64,000 nucleotides of DNA, taken from NCBI GenBank assembly GCA_024636975.1, contig JAGXGA010000017.1, positions 124,001 to 188,000 on the forward strand, written 5' to 3'. A program made the position numbers and the translations under genes. Position 1 is the stretch's first letter. Every line of letters begins with the position of its first letter. The notes under the pieces were generated by a model. The model ran no database searches. It saw only the letters and a program-made list of their open reading frames with translations, and was not told the DNA's origin. Below, in pieces: positions 27,614 to 36,122 of the stretch. Source of the stretch: Mariniphaga sp. Lineage in GTDB: Bacteria; Bacteroidota; Bacteroidia; Bacteroidales; Prolixibacteraceae.

Positions 27614-29119
27614 TTAAAAATGATTGATGTAAGGATTCTTCTTCCATCGGCTTTGAGCTGGCGCAAACTCCTTGTTGTTTTCCTGCACCCGGTTAATTTT
27701 TGAGAAATGGTCGATGTAGGCTGCAATGACTACCATGTCGTCACATTCCGAACAAGCATCATTGGCCATTAAATACTCCTGGTTTTTTTCGATGAAATGC
27801 GTATTGTATGTTCCTTCTATGAAATCGGGGGTATTCATAATTCTTTCCAGAAACCTGATTGATGTTTTAACGCCTGTGATTTTATATTCATAAAGGGCAC
27901 GGCGCATTCTCCGGATAGCCTCATCACGGTTGCCTCCCCAAACGATCAGCTTGGATATCATGGGGTCGTAATGAATCGGAATTTCATATCCTTCATAAAC
28001 ATATCCATCGGTACGTACTCCAAGTCCCAAAGGTTCCGAGATTTTATAAATTTTACCTGCGCTGGGCATAAAGTTATTATCAGGATCTTCGGCATAAATG
28101 CGGCATTCAATTGAATGTCCCCGCTGGATAAGCTGTTCCTGCCGGTATTCCAACGGATGTCCTTCAGCTATTTTGATTTGCTGCTTTACAAGGTCAATAC
28201 CGGTAACCCTTTCGGTGATGGGGTGCTCAACCTGCAGCCTTGTGTTCATTTCAAGAAAATAATAATTCAGGTCGTCGTCAACAAGGAATTCTATTGTTCC
28301 GGCCCCGGTGTAATTTACTGCTTTGGCAGCCTCAACGGCAGCTTCTCCCATTTCTGTTCTTAAGGCTGGTGTCATCAATGGCGAAGGTGTTTCTTCTATC
28401 ATTTTCTGATGGCGACGCTGAACCGAGCATTCGCGCTCGAACAGGTGTATGGCATTTCCATGCATGTCGCCAAGGATCTGGAACTCGATGTGGTGGGGAG
28501 AAGAGATGTATTTCTCGATATAAACAGCATCATCGCCAAAGGCAGTCTTTGCCTCGGAACGGGCAGCCCTTACGGCTGAAATCACTTCACTTTCATTATG
28601 CACCAGCCGCATACCTTTGCCTCCGCCACCTGCCGATGCTTTAATCATTACCGGCAATCCAATCTTTCTGATGGCATCCAGTGTTTCTTCTTCCGTTTCA
28701 ACACTGCCCTCAGTACCCGGAACTACAGATATGCCAGCTTTAATCATGGTTTCGCGGGCTTTAATTTTATCACCCATTTGTTCGATTACTTCGGGAGAAG
28801 GTCCAATGAAAATAATTCCTTCCTCAAGGCATCTTTTTGCAAAACGGGCATTTTCCGACAAAAACCCATATCCGGGATGGATGGCATCGGCTCCGCTTTT
28901 TTTTGCTGTTTCAAGTATCTTTTCAATGTTAAGGTAGCTTTCCGAAGACGGGGCCTCTCCAATATGAAAGGCTTCGTCGGCATAACGTACGTGTTGCGAG
29001 GTTCGGTCTGCATCAGAAAAAACAGCTACAGTTGAAATTCCCATTTCCCGGCAGGTACGCATTATGCGGATAGCTATTTCTCCACGGTTGGCTATTAAAA
29101 CTTTTGATATCTTATGCAT
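27614..29119 (-). CDS. accC: Biotin carboxylase subunit of acyl-CoA carboxylase
   Basis: ATG 29119 gives 501 residues starting MHKISKVLIANRGEIAIRI, the standard biotin-carboxylase N-terminus; the longer frame from 29152 adds 11 unlikely residues. ATP-grasp hallmarks include IHPGYGFLSENARFAKRC near 73, MIKASAGGGGKGMRLV near 158, HIEFQILGDMHGN, ECSVQRRHQKMIEE near 240, EFLVDDDLNYYFLEMNTRLQVEHPITE (split 285-312) and the C-terminal lid. It carboxylates biotin on the BCCP using bicarbonate and ATP. It is the first gene of the operon with BCCP and the carboxyltransferase. The upstream region holds an AT-rich promoter-like stretch. Confidence 0.95.
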   Translation of the reverse strand: MHKISKVLIANRGEIAIRIMRTCREMGISTVAVFSDADRTSQHVRYADEAFHIGEAPSSESYLNIEKILETAKKSGADAIHPGYGFLSENARFAKRCLEEGIIFIGPSPEVIEQMGDKIKARETMIKAGISVVPGTEGSVETEEETLDAIRKIGLPVMIKASAGGGGKGMRLVHNESEVISAVRAARSEAKTAFGDDAVYIEKYISSPHHIEFQILGDMHGNAIHLFERECSVQRRHQKMIEETPSPLMTPALRTEMGEAAVEAAKAVNYTGAGTIEFLVDDDLNYYFLEMNTRLQVEHPITERVTGIDLVKQQIKIAEGHPLEYRQEQLIQRGHSIECRIYAEDPDNNFMPSAGKIYKISEPLGLGVRTDGYVYEGYEIPIHYDPMISKLIVWGGNRDEAIRRMRRALYEYKITGVKTSIRFLERIMNTPDFIEGTYNTHFIEKNQEYLMANDACSECDDMVVIAAYIDHFSKINRVQENNKEFAPAQSRWKKNPYINHF

Positions 29120-29408
29120 GTTAATTTGCTTTTTTTGTGAAAAATACAACATAAAGTAACCTTGTTGTGTCTAAATTGTTTAAAATCTCTTTTTTTGTAT
29201 TGAATTGCGGGCACTAAATTAAATTTCACTGATTCCCCACCAAATCATTAAATGTTAATTTATGTAAATAGCCCGTCTGGGCTTCATTTTCTATGATTGA
29301 TTTTTGAATCATAGAAGTAGCTGTTCAAAAATTATATTTCAAATTTTGCATAAATATTTTTTTGTTACTTCAAACATATTATTTTTGATGCAGCAAAACT
29401 CAGACTTG

Positions 29409-32045
29409 ATGAACTTTAAACCTTTACTTTTTCTTTTCTTTGTTTTTAATTCGCTGATTGCACTGTCGCAGGATTACAATTATACTCTTTCCGACGATTC
29501 TCTTGTAAATTTCCATGCCAGTCAAAAAAGAGCTTATCATGCAACGCGGACAGAATTAAAACCTAAAATTGATGGCCGGCTTGACGATGAATGCTGGCAA
29601 CAGGCTGGCAATTGGGAAGGAGAATTTATTCAGCAACAGCCCCGGCAGGCACAGGCGCCTTCCCAGCAAACGGAGATAAAAATTCTTTACGACGATTCCT
29701 ATTTATATATAGGAATTATATGCCACGATTCTGAACCGGAAAAGATCAGAGATGTTCTTGGCCGCCGCGATGAGAATATGGGCGATATGGCTGGTGTTGC
29801 AATTGATTCATATAACGACAATCAAACTGCCTTTGAATTCAATGTTACCGCTGCTGGCCAAAAAGTTGATTTAATGCACCTGGGGGAGTATGGCTGGGAT
29901 TTTAACTGGGATGCGGTTTGGGATGGAAAGGCCTCAGTGGGCGACAGCGCCTGGTTCGCCGAAATGCGCATACCGTTCAATCAGTTACGATATGCCAATA
30001 AAAAGGAGCATGTGTGGGGCATGCACATCTGGCGATGGATCGACCGGTTAAAGGAAGAGGATCAATGGAAACTGATTCCGGTTGATGCACCTGCAATGGT
30101 TTATATCTTTGGTGACCTTCGTGGTATTGAAAATATACCCCATAAACGAAATTTTGAATTGCTGCCCTACGCAAAAACCAAATATTTGCCAATCCCCCGC
30201 GATGAGAATGGCTCGGGGACAAATGCGCTTACTGCCGGCTTTGGACTGGATGGCAAAGTTGGTGTTACTTCCAATTTTACACTCGATTATACAATTAATC
30301 CTGATTTTGGACAGGTTGAGGCCGACCCTTCTGAGTTAAACCTTACTTCTTACGAGGTGTTTTACGATGAAAAAAGACCTTTTTTCCTGGAAGGGAATAA
30401 CATTCTTGATTATGGTGCAGGCAATGATTTGCTTTTTTATTCACGACGTATCGGAGCTGCGCCAGGCTATTATCCCGAGGTGGATGAGAATGAAACACTG
30501 TCGATGCCTGATCAGTCATCGATACTGAATGCGCTAAAGCTGACAGGCAAAAACAATTCCGGGCTTTCGGTAGGCATTATCAACAGCATGACAGCCCGTG
30601 AACATGCCTTGATTTCTTTCTCTGACCTGGAAAGGAAAGAAGCCGTTGAGCCATTTACAAACTACTTTATAGGAAGGATAAAACAGGATTTTAATAATGG
30701 AAAAACGGTACTGGGAGGAATGGGCACTTCCACTTACAGGAACATTAAAGATGCACACCTGGAGTACATGCCTCAGAATTCCCTGGTGGGCGGATTGGAT
30801 TTTCAGCACAACTGGCACAATCGAAAGTACTTTATTGATGCCAAAAGTTTCTTTTCAAAGGTTAGCGGGAGCCTGGAAGCCATGACTTCTCTCCAGCTTA
30901 ATTCACGGCACCTGTTTCAGCGGGAGGATGCGGGGCATCTTGAGTTTGATCCCGATCTTACTACGATGCAGGGGTGGGGAGGAGAATTCAGGGGCGGCAA
31001 GCGCAGTGGCAAGTTCAGGCTGACGGGCTCACTCGACTGGCGGTCGCCGGGTGTGGAGCTCAATGATGTGGGATATTTACGCCAGGCTGATTATGTTAAT
31101 CAGGGTGCAAACATGCTTTACTGGGTGAATAAGCCGAAAGGCATCCTCAATAGTTATTACATTGAACTGCAGCAAAACCATAACCGCAGTTTCGGTGGTG
31201 AGAAACTGGGCGATGCACTGTCGGGGCGGGTGCGCCTGCAGTTTAAGAACCTTTGGAAGGTGGATATCTTTGGAGGCCGTGATTTCTACGAGGTGGATAC
31301 CCGGCAGTTACGCGGCGGTCCCTCATTAAGAATCGACGGCAGCAATATGACAAGGCTTTTTATCCAGACCAACAGCAGTAAAAACCTGTTTTTGGGTGGG
31401 GGACCTCAATTTATATGGAATGATGATGATGTCACTCGTACTGAACAGTATAGCTTTTACATGCAGTGGTTAATCAGCAACAGGTTCAGTTTAATTTCCA
31501 ACACAAGCGTTTCATTTCAAACCGACAACAATCAGTATGTGATGCAAAAGATGATTGGCGATAACAGGGAATACATTGTTGGAACAATCGGACGGAAAAC
31601 ATTTTCAACTGTACTTCGTGCAGAATTCTTTGTGACACCGGAACTTTCTTTTCAATACTACGGCAATCCGTATGCATCGGTGGGTAAATATGAAAACTTC
31701 AGAAAGGTAGCAGATTCAGAATCGACTGATATCAATCAGCGGTTTGCTTTGTTACCAATTGAAACAGCAGATGGAGAACGGGTGTTGCTTGATGAAACAA
31801 GGACACATGTTATCAGAAACCTTACGTTAAACAATCCGGATTTCAATTTTCAGGAGTTTCGTTCAAACTTTGTTGCCCGGTGGGAATACAAAACTGGTTC
31901 AACCATTTACTTTGTATGGACCAACAACCGTTCAAGATATGAAAACAGTTACGAGCCATCGGTTATAAAAAGTCTGAAGGGAATGAACAGGGTAACTTCG
32001 CAAAATGCTTTTATGCTGAAAGTGAGTTTTTGGTTTTCAATCTAA
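29409..32045 (+). CDS. DUF5916 protein with CBM9-like sugar-binding domain
   Basis: ATG 29409 begins a clear signal peptide (MNFKPLLFLFFVFNSLIALSQ region), giving 878 residues; the longer frame adds 35 residues upstream. Residues about 45-230 resemble a CBM9-like domain (KIDGRLDDECWQQA, ILYDDSYLYIGIICHDSEP, VAIDSYNDNQTAFEFNVT, WFAEMRIPFNQLRY). The long C-terminal part is beta-barrel-like (FGLDGKVGVTSNFTLDYTINPDFGQVEADPSELNL split over about 280-310, YDEKRPFFLEG, repeated amphipathic strands) and ends in aromatic FWFSI. DUF5916 proteins of this type are predicted outer-membrane proteins with unknown ligand. It stands alone, divergent from accC, and the MATE gene starts 22 bp after its stop. 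Confidence 0.87.
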   Translation: MNFKPLLFLFFVFNSLIALSQDYNYTLSDDSLVNFHASQKRAYHATRTELKPKIDGRLDDECWQQAGNWEGEFIQQQPRQAQAPSQQTEIKILYDDSYLYIGIICHDSEPEKIRDVLGRRDENMGDMAGVAIDSYNDNQTAFEFNVTAAGQKVDLMHLGEYGWDFNWDAVWDGKASVGDSAWFAEMRIPFNQLRYANKKEHVWGMHIWRWIDRLKEEDQWKLIPVDAPAMVYIFGDLRGIENIPHKRNFELLPYAKTKYLPIPRDENGSGTNALTAGFGLDGKVGVTSNFTLDYTINPDFGQVEADPSELNLTSYEVFYDEKRPFFLEGNNILDYGAGNDLLFYSRRIGAAPGYYPEVDENETLSMPDQSSILNALKLTGKNNSGLSVGIINSMTAREHALISFSDLERKEAVEPFTNYFIGRIKQDFNNGKTVLGGMGTSTYRNIKDAHLEYMPQNSLVGGLDFQHNWHNRKYFIDAKSFFSKVSGSLEAMTSLQLNSRHLFQREDAGHLEFDPDLTTMQGWGGEFRGGKRSGKFRLTGSLDWRSPGVELNDVGYLRQADYVNQGANMLYWVNKPKGILNSYYIELQQNHNRSFGGEKLGDALSGRVRLQFKNLWKVDIFGGRDFYEVDTRQLRGGPSLRIDGSNMTRLFIQTNSSKNLFLGGGPQFIWNDDDVTRTEQYSFYMQWLISNRFSLISNTSVSFQTDNNQYVMQKMIGDNREYIVGTIGRKTFSTVLRAEFFVTPELSFQYYGNPYASVGKYENFRKVADSESTDINQRFALLPIETADGERVLLDETRTHVIRNLTLNNPDFNFQEFRSNFVARWEYKTGSTIYFVWTNNRSRYENSYEPSVIKSLKGMNRVTSQNAFMLKVSFWFSI

Positions 32046-32063
32046 ATCAATAACGTAACTTTG
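32034..32063 (+). promoter_or_regulatory. Bacteroidota-type promoter abutting a GTG start
   Basis: The -7 motif TAACTTTG lies at 32056-32063 with a TTTT -33-like element 18 bp upstream (32034-32037). The GTG start of the MATE gene begins only five bases after the -7 element. A transcript starting at the usual distance would have essentially no 5' leader. Confidence 0.55.
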
Positions 32064-32067
32064 CGCC

Positions 32068-33405
32068 GTGAATCTGGCGCAGTACATACCATTCTATAAT
32101 CGCCTTATCAGGTTGGCCATTCCTGTTGTGCTTTCGCAAATCGGACAGGTAACCGTTTCACTTGTCGATAATATAATGGTGGGGCATGCAGGTACCCTTG
32201 AGCTTGCTGCTTCTGCTTTTGCCAACAATGTATTCATTATCGGTATGTTTTTCGGAATGGGAATTACTTACGGATTAACGCCGCTTGTAGGAAAAGCCTA
32301 TGGCAACAATGAACCCGTAAAAGTGTTGCAGTGGCTGAAGAACGGTCTGTTTACCCACTTTTTGGCTGGCGCTGCTTTAACAATGGTTATGCTGGGGATA
32401 TATTTCCTTTTGCCATTCATGGGGCAGGAACCTGATATACTTAGGCTGGCAAAACCCTATTACTTATTGTTGTGTGCTTCCTACCTTCCGTTTATGCTCT
32501 TTTTTTCAATAAAGCAGTTCTTCGAAGGTATTGGAAACACACGGATAGCGATGAACATCACCCTCACCACCAATGTAATCAATATTATTTTAAACTACCT
32601 GCTCATCTTTGGTAAGTTTGGGTTTCCTGAAATGGGATTAGTGGGTGCAGGTATTGGTACATTTGTCTCGCGGCTGGCAATGCCGTTAATGTATATGATG
32701 ATAATATTCAGGAAGCCGCAGTTCCGCAGCGTATTTGCCAAAGCCCGTGCACAGGTTCTTAGTAAAAAAAGAGTTGTTTCGCTGCTAAATATTGGACTCC
32801 CGATAGGCTTCCAGATTATTGTAGAAGTTTCCACCTTCAGTGTTGGAGCTGTTATGATGGGCTGGCACGGCGAAACTCCCCTGGCTGCTCACCAGGTAGC
32901 CATTGGCCTGGCCAGTTTTACCTATATGATTTCACTTGGAATTTCACAGGCTACTACAATAAGGGTTAGCCATCAGTTGGGGCAACACGATATCCGCTCG
33001 GTCCGTATGGCTACGTATGCTTCCACTCACCTTGTGCTGATTTTCATGTCGGTAATGGGGCTGATATTTATCCTTGCAAAAGATTATCTGCCACTGATTT
33101 TCACTACCGATCAGGCAGTAATAGAAATTGCTTCCACGCTGTTAATAGTAGCTGCTATCTTTCAGGTTTTCGACGGTTTGCAGGTGATTATGCTGAGTGC
33201 TTTGCGTGGAATGGCCGATGTGAAGATCCCTATGTTAATTGCTTTTGCAGCCTATATGTTAGTTGGGTTGCCGGTGAGTTATGTCTTCTCATTTACACTG
33301 AACGCAGGACCTATAGGAATCTGGTATGGTTACCTTGCCGGCCTGGGCCTTGCAGGCGTATTGTTTTTCTTTCGCTTCCGACAGAATGTATCAGAAAAGG
33401 CATAA
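32068..33405 (+). CDS. MATE-family multidrug/sodium efflux transporter
   Basis: The frame opens with GTG; the following YIPFYNRLIRLAIPVVLSQIGQVTVSLVDNIMVG is the typical start of NorM-like proteins, so no internal ATG is preferred. Twelve TM helices are visible in two MatE repeats. The protein (445 residues) has normal length. Conserved patches include VDNIMVGHAGTLELAASAFAN near 28, GIGLPIGFQ-like ILNIGLPIGFQIIVEV near 235 and HQVAIGLASFTYMISLGISQA (split 274-295). It exports drugs or metabolites using a Na+ or H+ gradient. It is preceded by a promoter that suggests leaderless translation. Confidence 0.93.
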   Translation: MNLAQYIPFYNRLIRLAIPVVLSQIGQVTVSLVDNIMVGHAGTLELAASAFANNVFIIGMFFGMGITYGLTPLVGKAYGNNEPVKVLQWLKNGLFTHFLAGAALTMVMLGIYFLLPFMGQEPDILRLAKPYYLLLCASYLPFMLFFSIKQFFEGIGNTRIAMNITLTTNVINIILNYLLIFGKFGFPEMGLVGAGIGTFVSRLAMPLMYMMIIFRKPQFRSVFAKARAQVLSKKRVVSLLNIGLPIGFQIIVEVSTFSVGAVMMGWHGETPLAAHQVAIGLASFTYMISLGISQATTIRVSHQLGQHDIRSVRMATYASTHLVLIFMSVMGLIFILAKDYLPLIFTTDQAVIEIASTLLIVAAIFQVFDGLQVIMLSALRGMADVKIPMLIAFAAYMLVGLPVSYVFSFTLNAGPIGIWYGYLAGLGLAGVLFFFRFRQNVSEKA

Positions 33406-33908
33406 AAAAAACGGGCTATCATGGTGGCGATAACCCGGTTGCTCATAGTTCCAGCTTAGTTAGACCTCTAGAAATATTGGCTTAACAGAGAAAAGGTAGT
33501 GTTTCAAATAACATAGATTTAACATTCTCTTAAAACTCTGCTAATATAGTATAAAATCAGCTCCAAAATAAAAGATATATATAATTTTATTAATAAATGT
33601 TAACGGCAACAGTATAAAACAGTATGAATAAATAGCTTATTGAAATAAAAAATATTAGAACTGGACCTTGAGAGGGTGACTAATCGATTTGTACATCGTC
33701 CCTTCGTGTTAAACCCACACCTTCCTGAACCGTCACCCTTTCACTTGGAACCAAAAAATAAATAAAATAATTGTGGAACAGGATTCAACAGGATTAATTT
33801 GTTTAAATTGAATTATAATTTCGTCTTGAAATACATCCATTCTGCTTATGGTATTTTATATTTTTAAAGAAACAGTTTCCTTGTAACAAATCAATTCAGA
33901 AGGTAAAA
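33406..33908. other. AT-rich intergenic region
   Basis: The region contains a weak hairpin just after the MATE stop (stem GGGCTATC/GATAACCC, one mismatch, 33413-33436). A spaced inverted pair GGGTGAC...GTCACCC (about 33673-33679 and 33734-33740) follows. There is no RNA gene or ORF I would defend. The Zn-ADH upstream control region is likely at the right-hand end. Confidence 0.5.
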
Positions 33909-34946
33909 ATGAAAAAAGTAGTATTGACCGACATTCGTAAAATGGAAATGACTTCAGTACCGGTGCCGGTTGTCGTAAAAGACGATGAAGTTAAAATAAA
34001 AGTTACATCTATAGGTGTTTGTGGATCTGACATACATTATTACAGTGAAGGTAAAATAGGCACCCAGGTGGTGGAATATCCTTTTGCCGTAGGGCATGAA
34101 TGTTCAGGTATAATTGAAGAAGCCGGTCCTGCAGTTACAAATGTGAAGGCAGGCGATCTGGTGGTGGTTGATCCTGCAGTACATTGCGGACACTGCGATC
34201 AGTGCCTTGCCGGGCGGCCCCATACCTGTCGGAATAACCGCTTTTTAGGCTGCCCCGGGCAGCTTGAAGGCTGCTTGTCGGAATACATTGTAATGCCTTC
34301 CTTTACCTGCTTCCCGGTTACCGGCAAACTCAACCCGGTGCAGGCGGCACTCATTGAGCCATTCACAATTGGAGTCTACTCTGTGAAACAGGCTGGTACT
34401 GTTACAGCAAATACATCAGCCCTCTTATTCGGAGCAGGGCCTATCGGATTGAGCATTCTGATTAAACTGGCTGCCGATGGCATTACCAACATCGGTATGG
34501 TTGAACCTTTGGATTACAGGTTAAAGAAGGCCGGGGAAATTGGCGCCCGGTACCTGATCAATCCCAATACCGAAGATGTGGAGCAAATGGTAAAAGAACA
34601 GGAGGAACTGTTGGTTGATGTGGTATTTGAAGCCAGTGGTGAACAGGATGCTGTAACTAATGCCGTTAAAGCGCTTAAACCCGGCGGTAGACTGGTGCTG
34701 GTGGGGATTCCCCCTGCTGCTCAATATACCTTCGATATGGATTTAATGCGGCGAAAGGAATTGACTGTTATCAATGTACGCCGGCAGAATCATTGCGTGC
34801 AGGAGGCAATTGATATGGTGGTAAGCGGAAAAGCAGACCTGGAAAAAATGGTTACCCATCATTTCTCATTGGAGGAATCGGCAACGGCTTTCGATATCGT
34901 GGCCGGATACAAGGATGGCGCCATTAAGGCAATGATCGATTTATAA
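33909..34946 (+). CDS. Zinc-dependent alcohol/polyol dehydrogenase
   Basis: This 345-residue medium-chain dehydrogenase has catalytic zinc ligands Cys38 (GVCGSDIHYYSEGKIG) and His63-Glu64 (VGHECSG). A structural zinc is bound by Cys93, Cys96, Cys99 and Cys107 (HCGHCDQCLAGRPHTC), and the NAD(P) site is LLFGAGPIGLSIL near 175. The GKIG and EYPFAVGHECSG context is typical of sorbitol/xylitol/L-threonine-type dehydrogenases. It should oxidise a sugar alcohol with NAD. The sequence AGAAGGTAAAAATG places a reasonable ribosome binding stretch before the start. The AHSA1-like gene follows on the same strand 58 bp later. Confidence 0.92.
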   Translation: MKKVVLTDIRKMEMTSVPVPVVVKDDEVKIKVTSIGVCGSDIHYYSEGKIGTQVVEYPFAVGHECSGIIEEAGPAVTNVKAGDLVVVDPAVHCGHCDQCLAGRPHTCRNNRFLGCPGQLEGCLSEYIVMPSFTCFPVTGKLNPVQAALIEPFTIGVYSVKQAGTVTANTSALLFGAGPIGLSILIKLAADGITNIGMVEPLDYRLKKAGEIGARYLINPNTEDVEQMVKEQEELLVDVVFEASGEQDAVTNAVKALKPGGRLVLVGIPPAAQYTFDMDLMRRKELTVINVRRQNHCVQEAIDMVVSGKADLEKMVTHHFSLEESATAFDIVAGYKDGAIKAMIDL

Positions 34947-35004
34947 AGTTTATAGTTTAGTTGCAGGATAGTCAGGTGTATATAAATTGTAATTATAAAA
35001 TAAA

Positions 35005-35460
35005 ATGGCTGTTAAAGGTTTTGAGATAAATACGGCACTGCAGATACAGAAGCCGGTTCATGAAGTATTTGAAGCCATTGTTGACCCCGGGCAGATGGTG
35101 CACTATTTTATTTCTGAAAGCACAGGACGCATGGAACAGGATAAACAGGTGGTATGGAAATTCCCGGAATTTGAAGAGGATGCACCTGTCGACGTAAAAA
35201 CAATTGAACTGAACCGGTACATATCATTCTCCTGGGACATTGAAGGCAGGCAACATCTGGTTGAAATTGAACTTACCGGAAAGGAAAACAACTCTACACT
35301 TGTACAGATAAAAGAAACCGGCGGGGAGAACAATGAACAGGGAATTTTGTGGTTAAAGCAAAATACCGAAGGATGGGCCAATTTTCTTGCCTGCCTGAAA
35401 GCCTGGCTCGAATATGGAATTAACTTACGAAAAGGTGCATTTGATTTCATGCGGAAGTAA
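35005..35460 (+). CDS. SRPBCC/AHSA1-like protein
   Basis: The 151-residue protein has the Bet v1/START-like fold signature of AHSA1 relatives: an N-terminal strand (GFEINTALQIQKPVHEVFEAI), PGQMVHYF, a central KTIELNRYISFSWDIEG strand, then LVEIELTGKENNSTLVQIKETG and a terminal helix with GWANFLACLKAWLEYG. Such proteins bind hydrophobic ligands in a central cavity; a ligand is not known here. It follows the dehydrogenase on the same strand. Confidence 0.85.
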   Translation: MAVKGFEINTALQIQKPVHEVFEAIVDPGQMVHYFISESTGRMEQDKQVVWKFPEFEEDAPVDVKTIELNRYISFSWDIEGRQHLVEIELTGKENNSTLVQIKETGGENNEQGILWLKQNTEGWANFLACLKAWLEYGINLRKGAFDFMRK

Positions 35461-36122
35461 TACATTTGCGCAATACTGTGTTGTTATGGCTAGTGAGAAT
35501 GAATATGTAACCTCCTTTCCATTTCTCTAAACCACCTGACCCGGCTACAGAACCGTCATTGCGTAGCCCCGCCTTCCTGGAAAAAAGCTGAAAAGTCGGA
35601 ACCTGTACTTCCTTCTGTTATATGCACAACACCCCTACGCAGGGCGGGGCGCGGCAATCTGTAACGATAGGCAGGAAACCCGCCTTGAATGCCGAACAAC
35701 GAGAAGGGATGCTATCCGTGTTTTGAAATAAAGTGAGCGGTGAACAAAATGCCGGATTTGCAAAGTCCGTCTCCCGTGGGCCTCTGCTCCCAATTAGCAT
35801 TGTCGCTTCTGTTGTGCACTGCCCCACGGGACTTTGAGTTTCCAACTCAAAGATTTTAAGAAATCCTGCGGTCGGGGCAAAGAGGGTTTTACCAAAAATG
35901 TCGGACTTGGAAAGTCCGACTCCCGGGGGTTCGTGAACACAAAAATGGTAATAATGGTATTTGAAGGCAGTGCTACCTGGCAATGTTTAATAACAAAAAA
36001 TCTTTGCTTAATCTCTAAACATTCTCTTAATAAACCCGCAACAAGATCAGCGGTTCGCCCGACTGAATGACATAGCCCTCCGGGATAATTCCTATATTTA
36101 TCGCCTTAAACCTAAAAACTGT
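35461..36122. other. Repeat-containing spacer before the triple-GH gene
   Basis: This 662-bp stretch holds dispersed element copy C (listed separately) and no credible gene. Near 36035-36085 a segment (GCGGTTCGCCCGACTGAATGACATAG...) resembles weakly the GAGCGATTC tail of copy B. The sequence CCTATATTTATCGCC at 36091-36105 is a candidate -7 promoter element for the downstream enzyme. Confidence 0.55.
35690..35930 (+). repeat. Dispersed palindromic element, copy C (three-palindrome form)
   Basis: Ordered modules: GAGAAGGGATGCTATCCGTG, then GAGCGGTGAACAAAATG, an imperfect palindrome at 35751-35771, TCCCGTGGGCC, palindrome CTTTGAGTT-TCC-AACTCAAAG at 35832-35852, a GGTTTTACCAAAAATG spacer, and palindrome GTCGGACTT-GGA-AAGTCCGAC at 35900-35920. 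The same order occurs in copy E (41765-42005). Confidence 0.8.

Noticed and set aside
33413-33436. Hairpin after the MATE gene as a forward terminator
   Set aside because: One mismatch in the stem and no T run on the forward strand; kept only as a remark.
35618-35983. A 121-codon reverse-strand open frame with a near-identical counterpart at 41688-42011
   Set aside because: Both are translations of the dispersed palindromic element (copies C and E). The shared residues follow the repeat DNA, the ends differ, and there is no start context or protein-like composition.
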